NCBI GenBank assembly: GCA_905612225.1
Contig: CAJQRG010000019.1
Span: forward strand, 1-64,000
From: Emcibacteraceae bacterium
GTDB lineage: Bacteria; Pseudomonadota; Alphaproteobacteria; Sphingomonadales; Emcibacteraceae
Length of the DNA: 64,000 nucleotides
Direction: 5' to 3'
Shown piece after piece: positions 28,070 through 35,573 of the stretch (position 1 is the stretch's first letter; the number at the start of each line of letters is the position of its first letter). Both the position numbers and the translations under genes were made by a program. The notes under the pieces were generated by a model, which was not told the DNA's origin, did not search any database, and worked only from the letters and a program-made list of their open reading frames with translations.

Positions 28070-28594
28070 CTATTTCTTTTTCATTTTAACCAGAAAAATG
28101 GCCTGATGGTGATAAACAGATATACTTTTACGATAGGGAACATAAATTGGGTTTGGAATTCGTTCATAGAATATTTGACTATACATTTGTCCCGTTCCGG
28201 CAAGGTATCCAGATTCTACTGGAATATAATCATAATTTTCAACATACTTATAAGCTTTTTTAGAAGCATCATAAGCATATTTAGCATTCAATAAAATATG
28301 TGTTACACCAAGTTTTTTAGCAAGTTCAATCGCATCACCTGCACCACCTTCAGGTCCATTAAATTTACTTTCACCCACAATTACATAATTTTGATTTATT
28401 AGTACCTCTAGGTCTCTTTCAATTTCAGGTGTCATAATTAGGGTTGGGTGCGCTCCTTCCTCAAGAAGAAAAGCATCTTTTTCCATTGGCACAGCCATGC
28501 TTGATGTATAAGACGTGTCGTACATGTCTCTTCCATTGCAACTGGTTAGAATAAAAAAAACTGCAAATAATATTAAATTTTTAAAATAAGTCAT
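28070..28594 (-). CDS. Hypothetical lipoprotein
   Basis: A 174-residue predicted lipoprotein: hydrophobic N-terminus and lipobox (ILTSC). The mature part has the pattern NYVIVGESKFNGPEGGAGDA followed by AKKLGVTHILL and a Tyr-rich region (KAYKYVENYDYIPVESGY). I recall similar unnamed lipoproteins with a 'V-G-x-S-x-F-N-G ... A-x-x-x-G-A' pattern, but cannot name a family or function. It is convergent with the preceding lipoprotein gene, and its upstream side faces tRNA-Cys. Confidence 0.6.
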   Translation of the reverse strand: MTYFKNLILFAVFFILTSCNGRDMYDTSYTSSMAVPMEKDAFLLEEGAHPTLIMTPEIERDLEVLINQNYVIVGESKFNGPEGGAGDAIELAKKLGVTHILLNAKYAYDASKKAYKYVENYDYIPVESGYLAGTGQMYSQIFYERIPNPIYVPYRKSISVYHHQAIFLVKMKKK

Positions 28595-28682
28595 TTAGTA
28601 AATCTATTCTGTTTTAATTGCTTTTTCAATTTCTTACTTGATAAGGTTACACTATTATGCGAGATAATGCTCTTTATAGGAT

Positions 28683-28756
28683 GGTGCGGTGGCGGAGAGG
28701 CTACGCAGCGGATTGCAAATCCGCGTACACCGGTTCAAATCCGGTCCGCACCTCCA
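28683..28756 (+). tRNA. tRNA-Cys (anticodon GCA)
   Basis: A 74-base tRNA. The acceptor stem pairs GGTGCGG with CCGCACC. The anticodon arm GCGGATTGCAAATCCGC carries GCA, the T arm is CCGGTTCAAATCCGG, the discriminator is T, and CCA is encoded. U73 and the GCA anticodon are cysteine identity elements. A possible promoter lies upstream (TTGATA, then GATAAT about 20 bp later) but the spacing is long. Confidence 0.96.
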
Positions 28757-28810
28757 GTTTTATTCATTTTTGAATTCTCTGACTATAAAAAATAAATAAG
28801 GATCAAAACT

Positions 28811-29293
28811 ATGTTTAAAATTTTTGTTTTAAACCTATTAATGATTACATTTCAAACCACACTTAGTGCACAGACAAGCCAACAAAACATTAATAACTCT
28901 ATAACAGAAAATGAATGTGCTAAAATAGCAATTATAGAAAAAAATGATATTAAAGCTTATGCTCATCTCCAAAAGGCCATAGCTTTTGATCCAAATAACT
29001 CTACATTTTTTAACAGTGTCGCTTTCATGGCTATGAAGCAGGGTGAATTTAAAAATTCAATAGATTATTTAGAAAAAGCGTTGCGGATTGATACAAAAAA
29101 CTTTGGAGGAAATCATCCTAATGTTGCATCCATCCTTAATAACATAGGCGCTGTCTACAGTAAATTAGGGGATAAAAAAAGTGCGTTAGAATATTTTGAT
29201 AAGGCCTATAAAATTATTTCAGAGTATCTTGGTGAAAAACACCCACAAACAGCGAACATAAAAAGGATCCGCGATAGAGAAGCAGAAAAGTAA
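28811..29293 (+). CDS. Exported TPR-repeat protein
   Basis: A 160-residue exported protein with signal peptide (about residues 1-20, ending LSAQ). The rest consists of about three tetratricopeptide repeats, including AYAHLQKAIAFDPNNSTFFN, SIDYLEKALRID and a kinesin-light-chain-like unit (HPNVASILNNIGAVYSKLGD, then ALEYFDKAYKII). TPRs mediate protein contacts; no partner is evident. It follows tRNA-Cys by about 55 bp. Confidence 0.75.
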   Translation: MFKIFVLNLLMITFQTTLSAQTSQQNINNSITENECAKIAIIEKNDIKAYAHLQKAIAFDPNNSTFFNSVAFMAMKQGEFKNSIDYLEKALRIDTKNFGGNHPNVASILNNIGAVYSKLGDKKSALEYFDKAYKIISEYLGEKHPQTANIKRIRDREAEK

Positions 29294-29391
29294 ACTGATA
29301 ATTTATTATCAAATTTTATTGTTGCTGATCTTTATTCTTTTTTAATAGTCTTAATTATTTAGTTAAACAAAAATAACAAAATGAATTATTT

Positions 29392-29416
29392 ACTAGTCAG
29401 AAACTAGTCTGATAGT
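29392..29416. repeat. Dyad with repeated ACTAGT upstream of the second M1 peptidase
   Basis: Two ACTAGT palindromes lie 11 bp apart, one helical turn. The same bases form a stem ACTA(G)TCAGA / TCTGATAGT with a six-base loop and one bulge, followed by a T-rich run. It is about 40 bp before the M1 peptidase start and 100 bp after the TPR gene. It could be an operator or a terminator; sequence alone does not decide. Confidence 0.35.
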
Positions 29417-29457
29417 TATATTTTTATAATTATAAAAAATTAAGGGGCCTATTTTCC

Positions 29458-31875
29458 ATGTTTCATAAAGTATTAGTTTCACTGGCAATCATTTTTTTCT
29501 TTACTGCTGCAACCTTCGCACAGGTAGAGCAAACAAAGGGTGACTTTATTGATAAGTTCCGTCAACTTGACGAAATTTTACCTACTGCCAATACCTACAG
29601 AACCGCTGGGGGTGAACCAGGGCATGAGTATTGGCAACAGCGAGCTGATTATTTAATTGATGTTACCCTTGATGAAGAAAATCAAAGAATTACCGGTGAT
29701 GTAGAAATTACCTATCATAACAATTCACCAGATAACTTACGCTTTTTATGGGTGCAGTTAGATCAAAATCGGTTTAACAAAAACTCCATGCAAAATAAAA
29801 CGTCTACATACGGATCTCCCTCAAACCTTAAGGGCTTTAATGGCGACCCCGCTCGTTTAAGCCTTGGTCAACTGCGCCAACAACAACTTATGGCTGACCG
29901 TGAATTTGGTTTTGAAATTAATAATGTTAAATCTAAAGATCGAGACCTTAAGTTTACAATAGTTGGCACAAAAATGCGTGTTGACTTGCCGAAAATACTG
30001 GCTTCGGGTTCTGCAGTAAAATTCTCCATTAACTACGCCTTTAATATTATAGAAAGTGATGTAATAGGTGGCCGGGGTGGCTTCGAACATTTTCCTGACG
30101 ACGAAATTGAAGGTGGTGGCTACATATATGAAATGTCACAGTGGTATCCACGTATGGGAGCTTATACCGATTATGAGGCGTGGACAGCAAAAGAGTTTCT
30201 CGGTTCTGGTGAGTTTACACAAGAATTCGGAAATTTTGACGTACGCCTAACGGTTCCTGATGATCATATAGTAGCTTCGACGGGTGTTCTTCAAAACATG
30301 TCTGATGTATTGACGTCTGAGCAAATTAACCGTTGGGAGCAAGCCAAGAGTGCTGAGAGCCCAGTCTATATCGTAACACCTGAAGAGGCCCTGGAAAATG
30401 AACAGTCAGGGACTTCAAATAAAAAAACTTGGCACTTCAAGGGAGAAGATGTCCGGGATTTTGCTTGGGCGGCCTCTCGTAAATTTGCCTGGGATGCAAA
30501 AGGCTATAACCAAGGTGGAACAGTTCGTCCATTTGTAATGGCCATGTCATTTTTTCCAAAAGAGGGCGGCGAACTTTGGGAAAAATATTCAACAGAAGTA
30601 GTTATACATACAATGGAGGTATATAGCCGTATTTCGTTCGACTATCCCTACCCCGTCGCAATTTCTGTAAACGGACCAGTTGGTGGCATGGAATACCCAA
30701 TGATTACTTTTAACGGACCCCGTACAATCCTCCATGATGACGGAACCCGTACCTACACAGCTGCCGAAAAAGAATTCTTAATTGGAGTAGTTATTCATGA
30801 AATTGGACATATGTACTTCCCCATGATTGTAAACTCTGACGAACGTCAATGGACATGGATGGATGAAGGGTTAAACAGCTACCTTGATAGTGTCGCGGGC
30901 CGGGAATGGGATTATGAAATGGGCTCAACCGAGCCATCAGATATAATTGAATATATGAAATCACAAAATCAAACACCTATCATGACACAATCTGATAGTG
31001 TGCTTCGTCTTGGCCCTAATGCTTATACTAAGCCTGCAGTATCACTTAATATCTTGCGCGAAACAATCCTTGGGCGTGATCTGTTTGATTTCGCATTTAA
31101 GGAATACTCACGCCGTTGGATGTTTAAACGCCCTACTCCTTCTGATTTCTTCCGTACTATGGAAGAAGCGTCTGGTGTAGACTTAGACTGGTTCTGGCGT
31201 GGTTGGTATTATACTACTGATCATGTGGATATTTCTCTCGACCACATATATGCCATGCGTATGGACACAAAAGATCCTGATATTGACTTTAATCGTCGCC
31301 GCGATGAAAATATCGCCAAGCCATCATCAGTGTTTAGCGCACGTAATAGGCAAGAAGGTACGATGTCATGGGTTGACCGTAATCCCGACGTACGTGACTT
31401 CCATGATGAAAATGATCAATTCACAGTAACCAATAAAGAACGAAATACATATTTTGATTTCCTTGAAGGTTTAGACGGTGTTGAAAAGGCCACCTTCACT
31501 CGCGCCGTTGAGGAAGACAAAAATTACTATGTGCTAGAGTTTTCTAATAAAGGTGGGCTTGTAATGCCGATCCTGCTTGAGCTTACCTTCACAGACGGAA
31601 CGAAAGAAAATTACAATATACCTGCTGAAATTTGGCGCCGCAGTTATAATTCTGTTAAAAAACTGCTCGTCCTTGATAAAGAACTTGCTCAAGTTGTGAT
31701 TGATCCACGCTGGGAGACGGCTGATGTTGATATTGAAAATAACCATTATCCACGCCGCATCATTCCATCACGCATCGAAGCCTTTAAAAGCCTTCCACGC
31801 ACTGGCCTTAAACGCCGTGATATAATGCATGACATAAAAACCGAACTCAAAACCCAAGAAGATGATGATAATTAA
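29458..31875 (+). CDS. Secreted M1 family metallopeptidase
   Basis: An 805-residue zinc metallopeptidase of the M1 clan, different from the PepN-like one at 15 kb. A signal peptide covers residues 1-21 (ending TFAQ). The exopeptidase box is GGMEYPMITFNGP (from about 409). Zinc ligands are His447 and His451 in HEIGH and Glu470 in WMDEGLNSYLD. The C-terminal part continues past the helical domain with a beta-rich region (about 670-770), as in the large bacterial group of M1 enzymes found in Bacteroidetes and marine Proteobacteria. AAGGGG precedes the ATG. The stop overlaps the start of the next gene by one base, so the pair is translationally coupled. It is probably an aminopeptidase in the periplasm or outside the cell. 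Confidence 0.9.
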   Translation: MFHKVLVSLAIIFFFTAATFAQVEQTKGDFIDKFRQLDEILPTANTYRTAGGEPGHEYWQQRADYLIDVTLDEENQRITGDVEITYHNNSPDNLRFLWVQLDQNRFNKNSMQNKTSTYGSPSNLKGFNGDPARLSLGQLRQQQLMADREFGFEINNVKSKDRDLKFTIVGTKMRVDLPKILASGSAVKFSINYAFNIIESDVIGGRGGFEHFPDDEIEGGGYIYEMSQWYPRMGAYTDYEAWTAKEFLGSGEFTQEFGNFDVRLTVPDDHIVASTGVLQNMSDVLTSEQINRWEQAKSAESPVYIVTPEEALENEQSGTSNKKTWHFKGEDVRDFAWAASRKFAWDAKGYNQGGTVRPFVMAMSFFPKEGGELWEKYSTEVVIHTMEVYSRISFDYPYPVAISVNGPVGGMEYPMITFNGPRTILHDDGTRTYTAAEKEFLIGVVIHEIGHMYFPMIVNSDERQWTWMDEGLNSYLDSVAGREWDYEMGSTEPSDIIEYMKSQNQTPIMTQSDSVLRLGPNAYTKPAVSLNILRETILGRDLFDFAFKEYSRRWMFKRPTPSDFFRTMEEASGVDLDWFWRGWYYTTDHVDISLDHIYAMRMDTKDPDIDFNRRRDENIAKPSSVFSARNRQEGTMSWVDRNPDVRDFHDENDQFTVTNKERNTYFDFLEGLDGVEKATFTRAVEEDKNYYVLEFSNKGGLVMPILLELTFTDGTKENYNIPAEIWRRSYNSVKKLLVLDKELAQVVIDPRWETADVDIENNHYPRRIIPSRIEAFKSLPRTGLKRRDIMHDIKTELKTQEDDDN

Positions 31876-32384
31876 TGAAGAGGATTGTTATTATATTTTT
31901 AGCAGTAGCCAGCCTGTTGACGCTGCCGGCTACTGCACATCAGCTTCGTACAGCAATTACAAAGGTGCTATTTAATAAAAATACGGGCAACCTTGAAGTG
32001 ATGCACCGTTTTTATCTTCATGATACGGAGCATGCGGTGCAGATGTTGTTTGATAAAAAAGCAGACATTAGGAACTCGGCAAACACAAGGGAGCTCTTTG
32101 CCAACTATGTTTCTAATCGATTTGCTATAAAACCCCTAGACGGAAAAGAACTTCAGCTAACACCGGTGGGGCATGAAATTGAACGGATATATTTTTGGGT
32201 TTACCAGGAAGTAAAAGCTCCAGAAGACCTCCAGGGCTTAAGCATGATCCATAACGCGCTTCGTGATATCTGGTCAGATCAAGTTAACACCGTCAACGTA
32301 GAGGGCATTGGAGATCTCAGAACAGCTACCTTTGAAGACGGCATAGAGCTTTTATCAATAGAATTTAATAATAGTAGCAATTAA
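31875..32384 (+). CDS. DUF6702-like exported protein, partner of the M1 peptidase
   Basis: A 169-residue exported protein; signal peptide about residues 1-21 (ending ATAH). The segments HQLRTAITKVLFNKNTGNLEV, MHRFYLHDTEHA and IERIYFWVYQEVKAP match my recollection of DUF6702 proteins, which often sit beside M1 peptidase genes. The TAATG junction with the peptidase shows coupled translation. A role as subunit, chaperone or inhibitor of the peptidase is a reasonable guess; nothing catalytic is visible. Confidence 0.72.
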   Translation: MKRIVIIFLAVASLLTLPATAHQLRTAITKVLFNKNTGNLEVMHRFYLHDTEHAVQMLFDKKADIRNSANTRELFANYVSNRFAIKPLDGKELQLTPVGHEIERIYFWVYQEVKAPEDLQGLSMIHNALRDIWSDQVNTVNVEGIGDLRTATFEDGIELLSIEFNNSSN

Positions 32385-32482
32385 TGTCATTAAGGTAAGT
32401 GAAATTAGTACAAATACTAAATCTTAAATTTTGATGATCTGGTATAAAAATTAACTACTAAATTTATTAAAATTTTCTATCC

Positions 32483-33421
32483 TTAAGTTAAGCTGGCTAA
32501 ATAAATAGCCTCAGCAATTTTAATATCCTGAACAGCCACTCCAGTTAAATCTGCTACAGTAATCTGATCTTCTGAAGTACGCCCACCGCAAGAAGTAATC
32601 ATACTACCCAACTCAATTATATCTTCGATTGATATTTTACCAGCTTCCACTGCTTTACAAACTTCACCTCGAGTTTCACTTTGCGGAATACTATCAACCA
32701 TAACAATGTCGGCCCGTGAAAGTATTTCAGGATCCAGCTCCTGTTTTTCCAGGGTATCCGAACCCATTGCAGTAATGTGCGTGCCAGCACGAATAATATC
32801 GTTACTAATTAGGGGTTCGAGGGCTGGTGTCGTAGTAACTATGAGGTTTGCATTAGCACAAAGCTCTTCCATATCATTGGTTGTTTTTATTTTATACCCA
32901 GCCGTATCCATATCTTTTTTGTAAGCCAACATACCTTCTGCAGATCTGCCCCAAACAATGACATCCCTACAATCCGTAACTGATTTAAGATATTCTAATT
33001 GCATCCGCGCCTGGACGCCAGTTCCTACAATACCGATTGCCTTAACATTCTTTGGAGCAAGGTATTTGGCCGAAATAGTGCCCGCTATAGCAGTTCTAAT
33101 ATCCGTCAATAAACATTCATCGTGCAGGATGGCTACTGCCTCACCAGTATTTTGCGAAAAAACACACATCATACCATTACTAGTACAGAGGCCAATTTTC
33201 TGGTTACCGTAGAAGCCAGAAGCAATTTTAATCACATAAAAATCTTCGCCTGTTACACATCCATATTTTATATGAACCTCACCCTTCTCCATTATAAGCT
33301 CACCAACTGGGGGGACATTACATTTATTTGCTGAATATTCAACAAACCCTTGTTCTATGCTGCTGATAGGATCCAGGGATGGTAAAAGCAATTCAATTTC
33401 AGCCTTAGTAATTATTTTCAT
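32483..33421 (-). CDS. Ornithine cyclodeaminase / mu-crystallin family enzyme
   Basis: A 312-residue NAD(P)-binding enzyme of the ornithine cyclodeaminase family. It shows the substrate-side Lys in YVIKIASGFYGN, Arg in LLTDIRTAIAGTISAKYL, the Rossmann motif GIVGTGVQARMQLEYL, and the late DLTGVAVQDIKIAEA. The family includes ornithine and lysine cyclodeaminases, ketimine reductases, alanine dehydrogenases and opine-type dehydrogenases (SbnB). The exact reaction cannot be assigned. It lies on the same strand as, and downstream of, an ABC importer operon with a fumarase-superfamily lyase. A CDGSH gene lies between, on the same strand, and a TIR gene on the other. Confidence 0.85.
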   Translation of the reverse strand: MKIITKAEIELLLPSLDPISSIEQGFVEYSANKCNVPPVGELIMEKGEVHIKYGCVTGEDFYVIKIASGFYGNQKIGLCTSNGMMCVFSQNTGEAVAILHDECLLTDIRTAIAGTISAKYLAPKNVKAIGIVGTGVQARMQLEYLKSVTDCRDVIVWGRSAEGMLAYKKDMDTAGYKIKTTNDMEELCANANLIVTTTPALEPLISNDIIRAGTHITAMGSDTLEKQELDPEILSRADIVMVDSIPQSETRGEVCKAVEAGKISIEDIIELGSMITSCGGRTSEDQITVADLTGVAVQDIKIAEAIYLASLT

Positions 33422-33755
33422 ATTTGGTTTTCCTAATAACGTTTTTTCTAGAAGCGACGTTAGAATATTTTTTTAAAAAAGGCCATTAATATTTAAATAG
33501 TAACTCATTATTTGTATTTAGAAATATTAGCATATTTAAAAAATAAATAAAAAACTTTTTAACCCGCTCAAGTAATTGTTTGGCAGGTAATCATTTAACA
33601 AACACTATAATAATTTTCAATAATTTCATAAATCATAATTTTTATAAAAATTTATAATATAGGGAAAGTATTATAAGTTTGTTTGTTACTACTTAGCGCC
33701 TTGTATCTTTTACTTTTACAATGTAAAAAGTAAAAAATAACAGAACGGATAGCCT
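33422..33755. other. AT-rich divergent intergenic region with a leader dyad
   Basis: This stretch separates the ornithine-cyclodeaminase-family gene from the divergent TIR gene. It is very AT-rich, with no protein-like frame. The one clear structure is a near-perfect dyad at 33708-33735, described separately. Promoters for both flanking genes must lie here, but none stands out. Confidence 0.45.
33708..33735. promoter_or_regulatory. Near-perfect dyad just upstream of the TIR gene
   Basis: TTTTACTTTTACA and TGTAAAAAGTAAAA are inverted copies around a single central A, with one extra A in the right arm. The arms are about 13 bases. The element ends 20 bp before the TIR gene's ATG, where it could be a repressor operator or a hairpin in the mRNA leader. 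Confidence 0.5.
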
Positions 33756-34124
33756 ATGGTTAAGAAAAAAGTATATATAAGTTTCGATTTTCAGAATGAC
33801 CGCGCTTTTAAAAATGAACTCGTCTCTGCATCCCAGGCTAAAGACGCTAGTTTTAAAATTGCAAATTGGTCTACAAAACCTGTAAATATCGGCCCTAAAT
33901 GGCTAAAGGAAACTAAATATCACATTGGTAGATGCGATGCCTTTGTGGTGGTCATAGGTGAGAATACAGAAATGGCAGAGGGAGTGCGACACGAACTGGA
34001 TATAGCAGAAACTATTGGCAAACTGATCATTCCTCTTCTAGCACACCCACAAAACACTCTACCCAAGGGTATTGTTGAGGCACATGATTGGTCTCCCGAC
34101 ACCCTAACTTCCCTTCTAAAATAA
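33756..34124 (+). CDS. Stand-alone TIR-domain protein, ThsB-like (DUF1863 type)
   Basis: A 122-residue single-domain protein with the TIR/flavodoxin-like pattern of the Thoeris ThsB group. It has a first strand KVYISFDFQND, a second strand and loop FKIANWS, then WLKETKYHIGRCDAFVVVIGENT, and the helix HELDIAETIGKLIIPLL. Glu80 in that helix is the candidate equivalent of the catalytic Glu of NAD-cleaving TIR domains. ThsB enzymes make a cyclic ADP-ribose-type signal from NAD that activates ThsA. No ThsA or other effector is next to it here, so it may be an orphan, act with a distant partner, or have a housekeeping role. A weak GGAT ribosome site precedes the ATG. The fold call is good; activity is unproven. 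Confidence 0.75.
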   Translation: MVKKKVYISFDFQNDRAFKNELVSASQAKDASFKIANWSTKPVNIGPKWLKETKYHIGRCDAFVVVIGENTEMAEGVRHELDIAETIGKLIIPLLAHPQNTLPKGIVEAHDWSPDTLTSLLK

Positions 34125-34208
34125 ATATTTGGTTCTTCATGGTAATTAATTTTTTAATAAAGTAGATGTTATGGAATCATGTTAAATACAGCTCGTTTAA
34201 AATGATAT

Positions 34209-34436
34209 TTAACCGTTATGGCTGCCATCGCAGTAAGGTAACCTTTCAGACTTCAGACAACCACAAACACGAAGCCGTTTATCTTCAGTAAATTTAACTA
34301 CCTCGGGTTTAATATCAGTAGCCTTATGTTTTCCATCGCATAATGGTCCTGCTTTAGAAAGACCACACATACAAAAAGCTTTAATATCCCCAGAAGATAC
34401 ATTCATTATATAAGGGCCACTCTGCCATCCACTCAT
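34209..34436 (-). CDS. Double CDGSH iron-sulfur domain protein
   Basis: A 75-residue protein with two CDGSH motifs: CMCGLSKAGPLCDGKH and CGCLKSERLPYCDGSH. Each gives three Cys and one His for a redox-active 2Fe-2S cluster, as in mitoNEET and bacterial relatives. It is probably cytoplasmic; there is no membrane anchor. GGGA lies seven bases upstream of the ATG. It lies on the same strand as, and about 125 bp downstream of, the ABC ATPase gene, and could provide electron transfer or cluster sensing. The partner is unknown. Confidence 0.88.
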   Translation of the reverse strand: MSGWQSGPYIMNVSSGDIKAFCMCGLSKAGPLCDGKHKATDIKPEVVKFTEDKRLRVCGCLKSERLPYCDGSHNG

Positions 34437-34561
34437 AATTTATTCCCATTAATTGTTAAATATTTATAATAGTTAGACGCATATAGTTTTCTTCTCAACC
34501 AAAAATAATTTTTAATACTTCAAAATAAAAGATAACAGATAAAATAAACTATTGTCTTATA

Positions 34562-35572
34562 TTAAATCCGCTCACCATTTACATCAAAAAAGTGAGCTTT
34601 ATTCATATCTAACACTAATTGTATTTCGTCTCCTGGAGTAAATTTCTTTGTCCCACTTATTTTAGCAACAATTTTTGTATTATCATAATTCACCGTAACC
34701 AACGTTTCTGGTCCAAGGGTCTCTATAACCTCAATTGAAGCAATTATTTGTTTATGGTTACTAGTATCATCGTAGTTTTTTAATAAATATATGTCCTCAG
34801 GTCTAATTCCTAATGTTTTGCCATCTTCACAAATTATAAAATTCATTTCGGGACTTCCAATGAAGCCAGCCACGAATTTATTTGCTGGGGTATCGTAGAG
34901 TTCCATAGGGGTCCCTACCTGCTGTATATTACCTCCATCCATGATGACAATTCTATCCGCCAGTGTCATGGCTTCCACCTGGTCGTGGGTAACGTAAATC
35001 ATTGTAGTATCAAGTTGTGAGTGAAGTTTTTTAATTACAGCTCGCATATTGCCACGTAGTTTAGCATCCAAATTAGAAAGTGGTTCATCAAAAAGAAAAA
35101 CATTAGGTTCTCTTACAATTGCCCGACCCATGGCTACACGCTGACGCTGGCCACCAGAAAGTTCGGATGGTCTGCGGTTCATAAGTCCAGATATTTCAAG
35201 CATTTCCCCGGCTTCTTTTACCTTTTTTTCAATTTCTATCTTTGGAGTTTTGCGCGCCCGTAAACCAAAACCTATGTTATTTGATACATTCATATGTGGA
35301 TATAGAGCGTAATTCTGAAAAACCATGGCTATGTTTCTATCGCGAGGTTCAATATTATTGACCTCCTTCTTACCAATAAAAATTTTACCTTCTTTTATGT
35401 CCTCAAGCCCTGCAATCATTCGTAGTAATGTTGATTTACCGCAGCCAGATGGACCGACTAGTACGAGAAACTCTTTGCTGATAATTTCCAGATCAAGGTC
35501 CTTAATCACTTCTACTTCTTTTTTTCCTGTACCATAACTTTTTGAAATATTTTTTAAGCTTACACTTGTCAT
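34562..35572 (-). CDS. Sugar-type ABC transporter ATP-binding protein (MalK/UgpC-like)
   Basis: A 336-residue ATPase of the CUT1 carbohydrate importer group. It has Walker A GPSGCGKST, the Q-loop in FQNYALYPHMNV, signature LSGGQRQRVAMGRA, Walker B VFLFDEPLSNLDAKLR and the H-loop in YVTHDQVEAM. The C-terminal part (about 240-336) is the TOBE/OB regulatory domain (TLGIRPEDIYLL). It is the last gene of the importer operon; its ATG follows the stop of the lyase gene by one base. With the two permeases and the binding protein upstream it completes an importer. The substrate is not evident. Confidence 0.92.
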   Translation of the reverse strand: MTSVSLKNISKSYGTGKKEVEVIKDLDLEIISKEFLVLVGPSGCGKSTLLRMIAGLEDIKEGKIFIGKKEVNNIEPRDRNIAMVFQNYALYPHMNVSNNIGFGLRARKTPKIEIEKKVKEAGEMLEISGLMNRRPSELSGGQRQRVAMGRAIVREPNVFLFDEPLSNLDAKLRGNMRAVIKKLHSQLDTTMIYVTHDQVEAMTLADRIVIMDGGNIQQVGTPMELYDTPANKFVAGFIGSPEMNFIICEDGKTLGIRPEDIYLLKNYDDTSNHKQIIASIEVIETLGPETLVTVNYDNTKIVAKISGTKKFTPGDEIQLVLDMNKAHFFDVNGERI

Positions 35573-35573
35573 G

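Noticed and set aside
33756-34436. A complete Thoeris defence system
   Set aside because: Only the ThsB-like TIR is present; no ThsA or other effector gene is adjacent, so a full system cannot be claimed.
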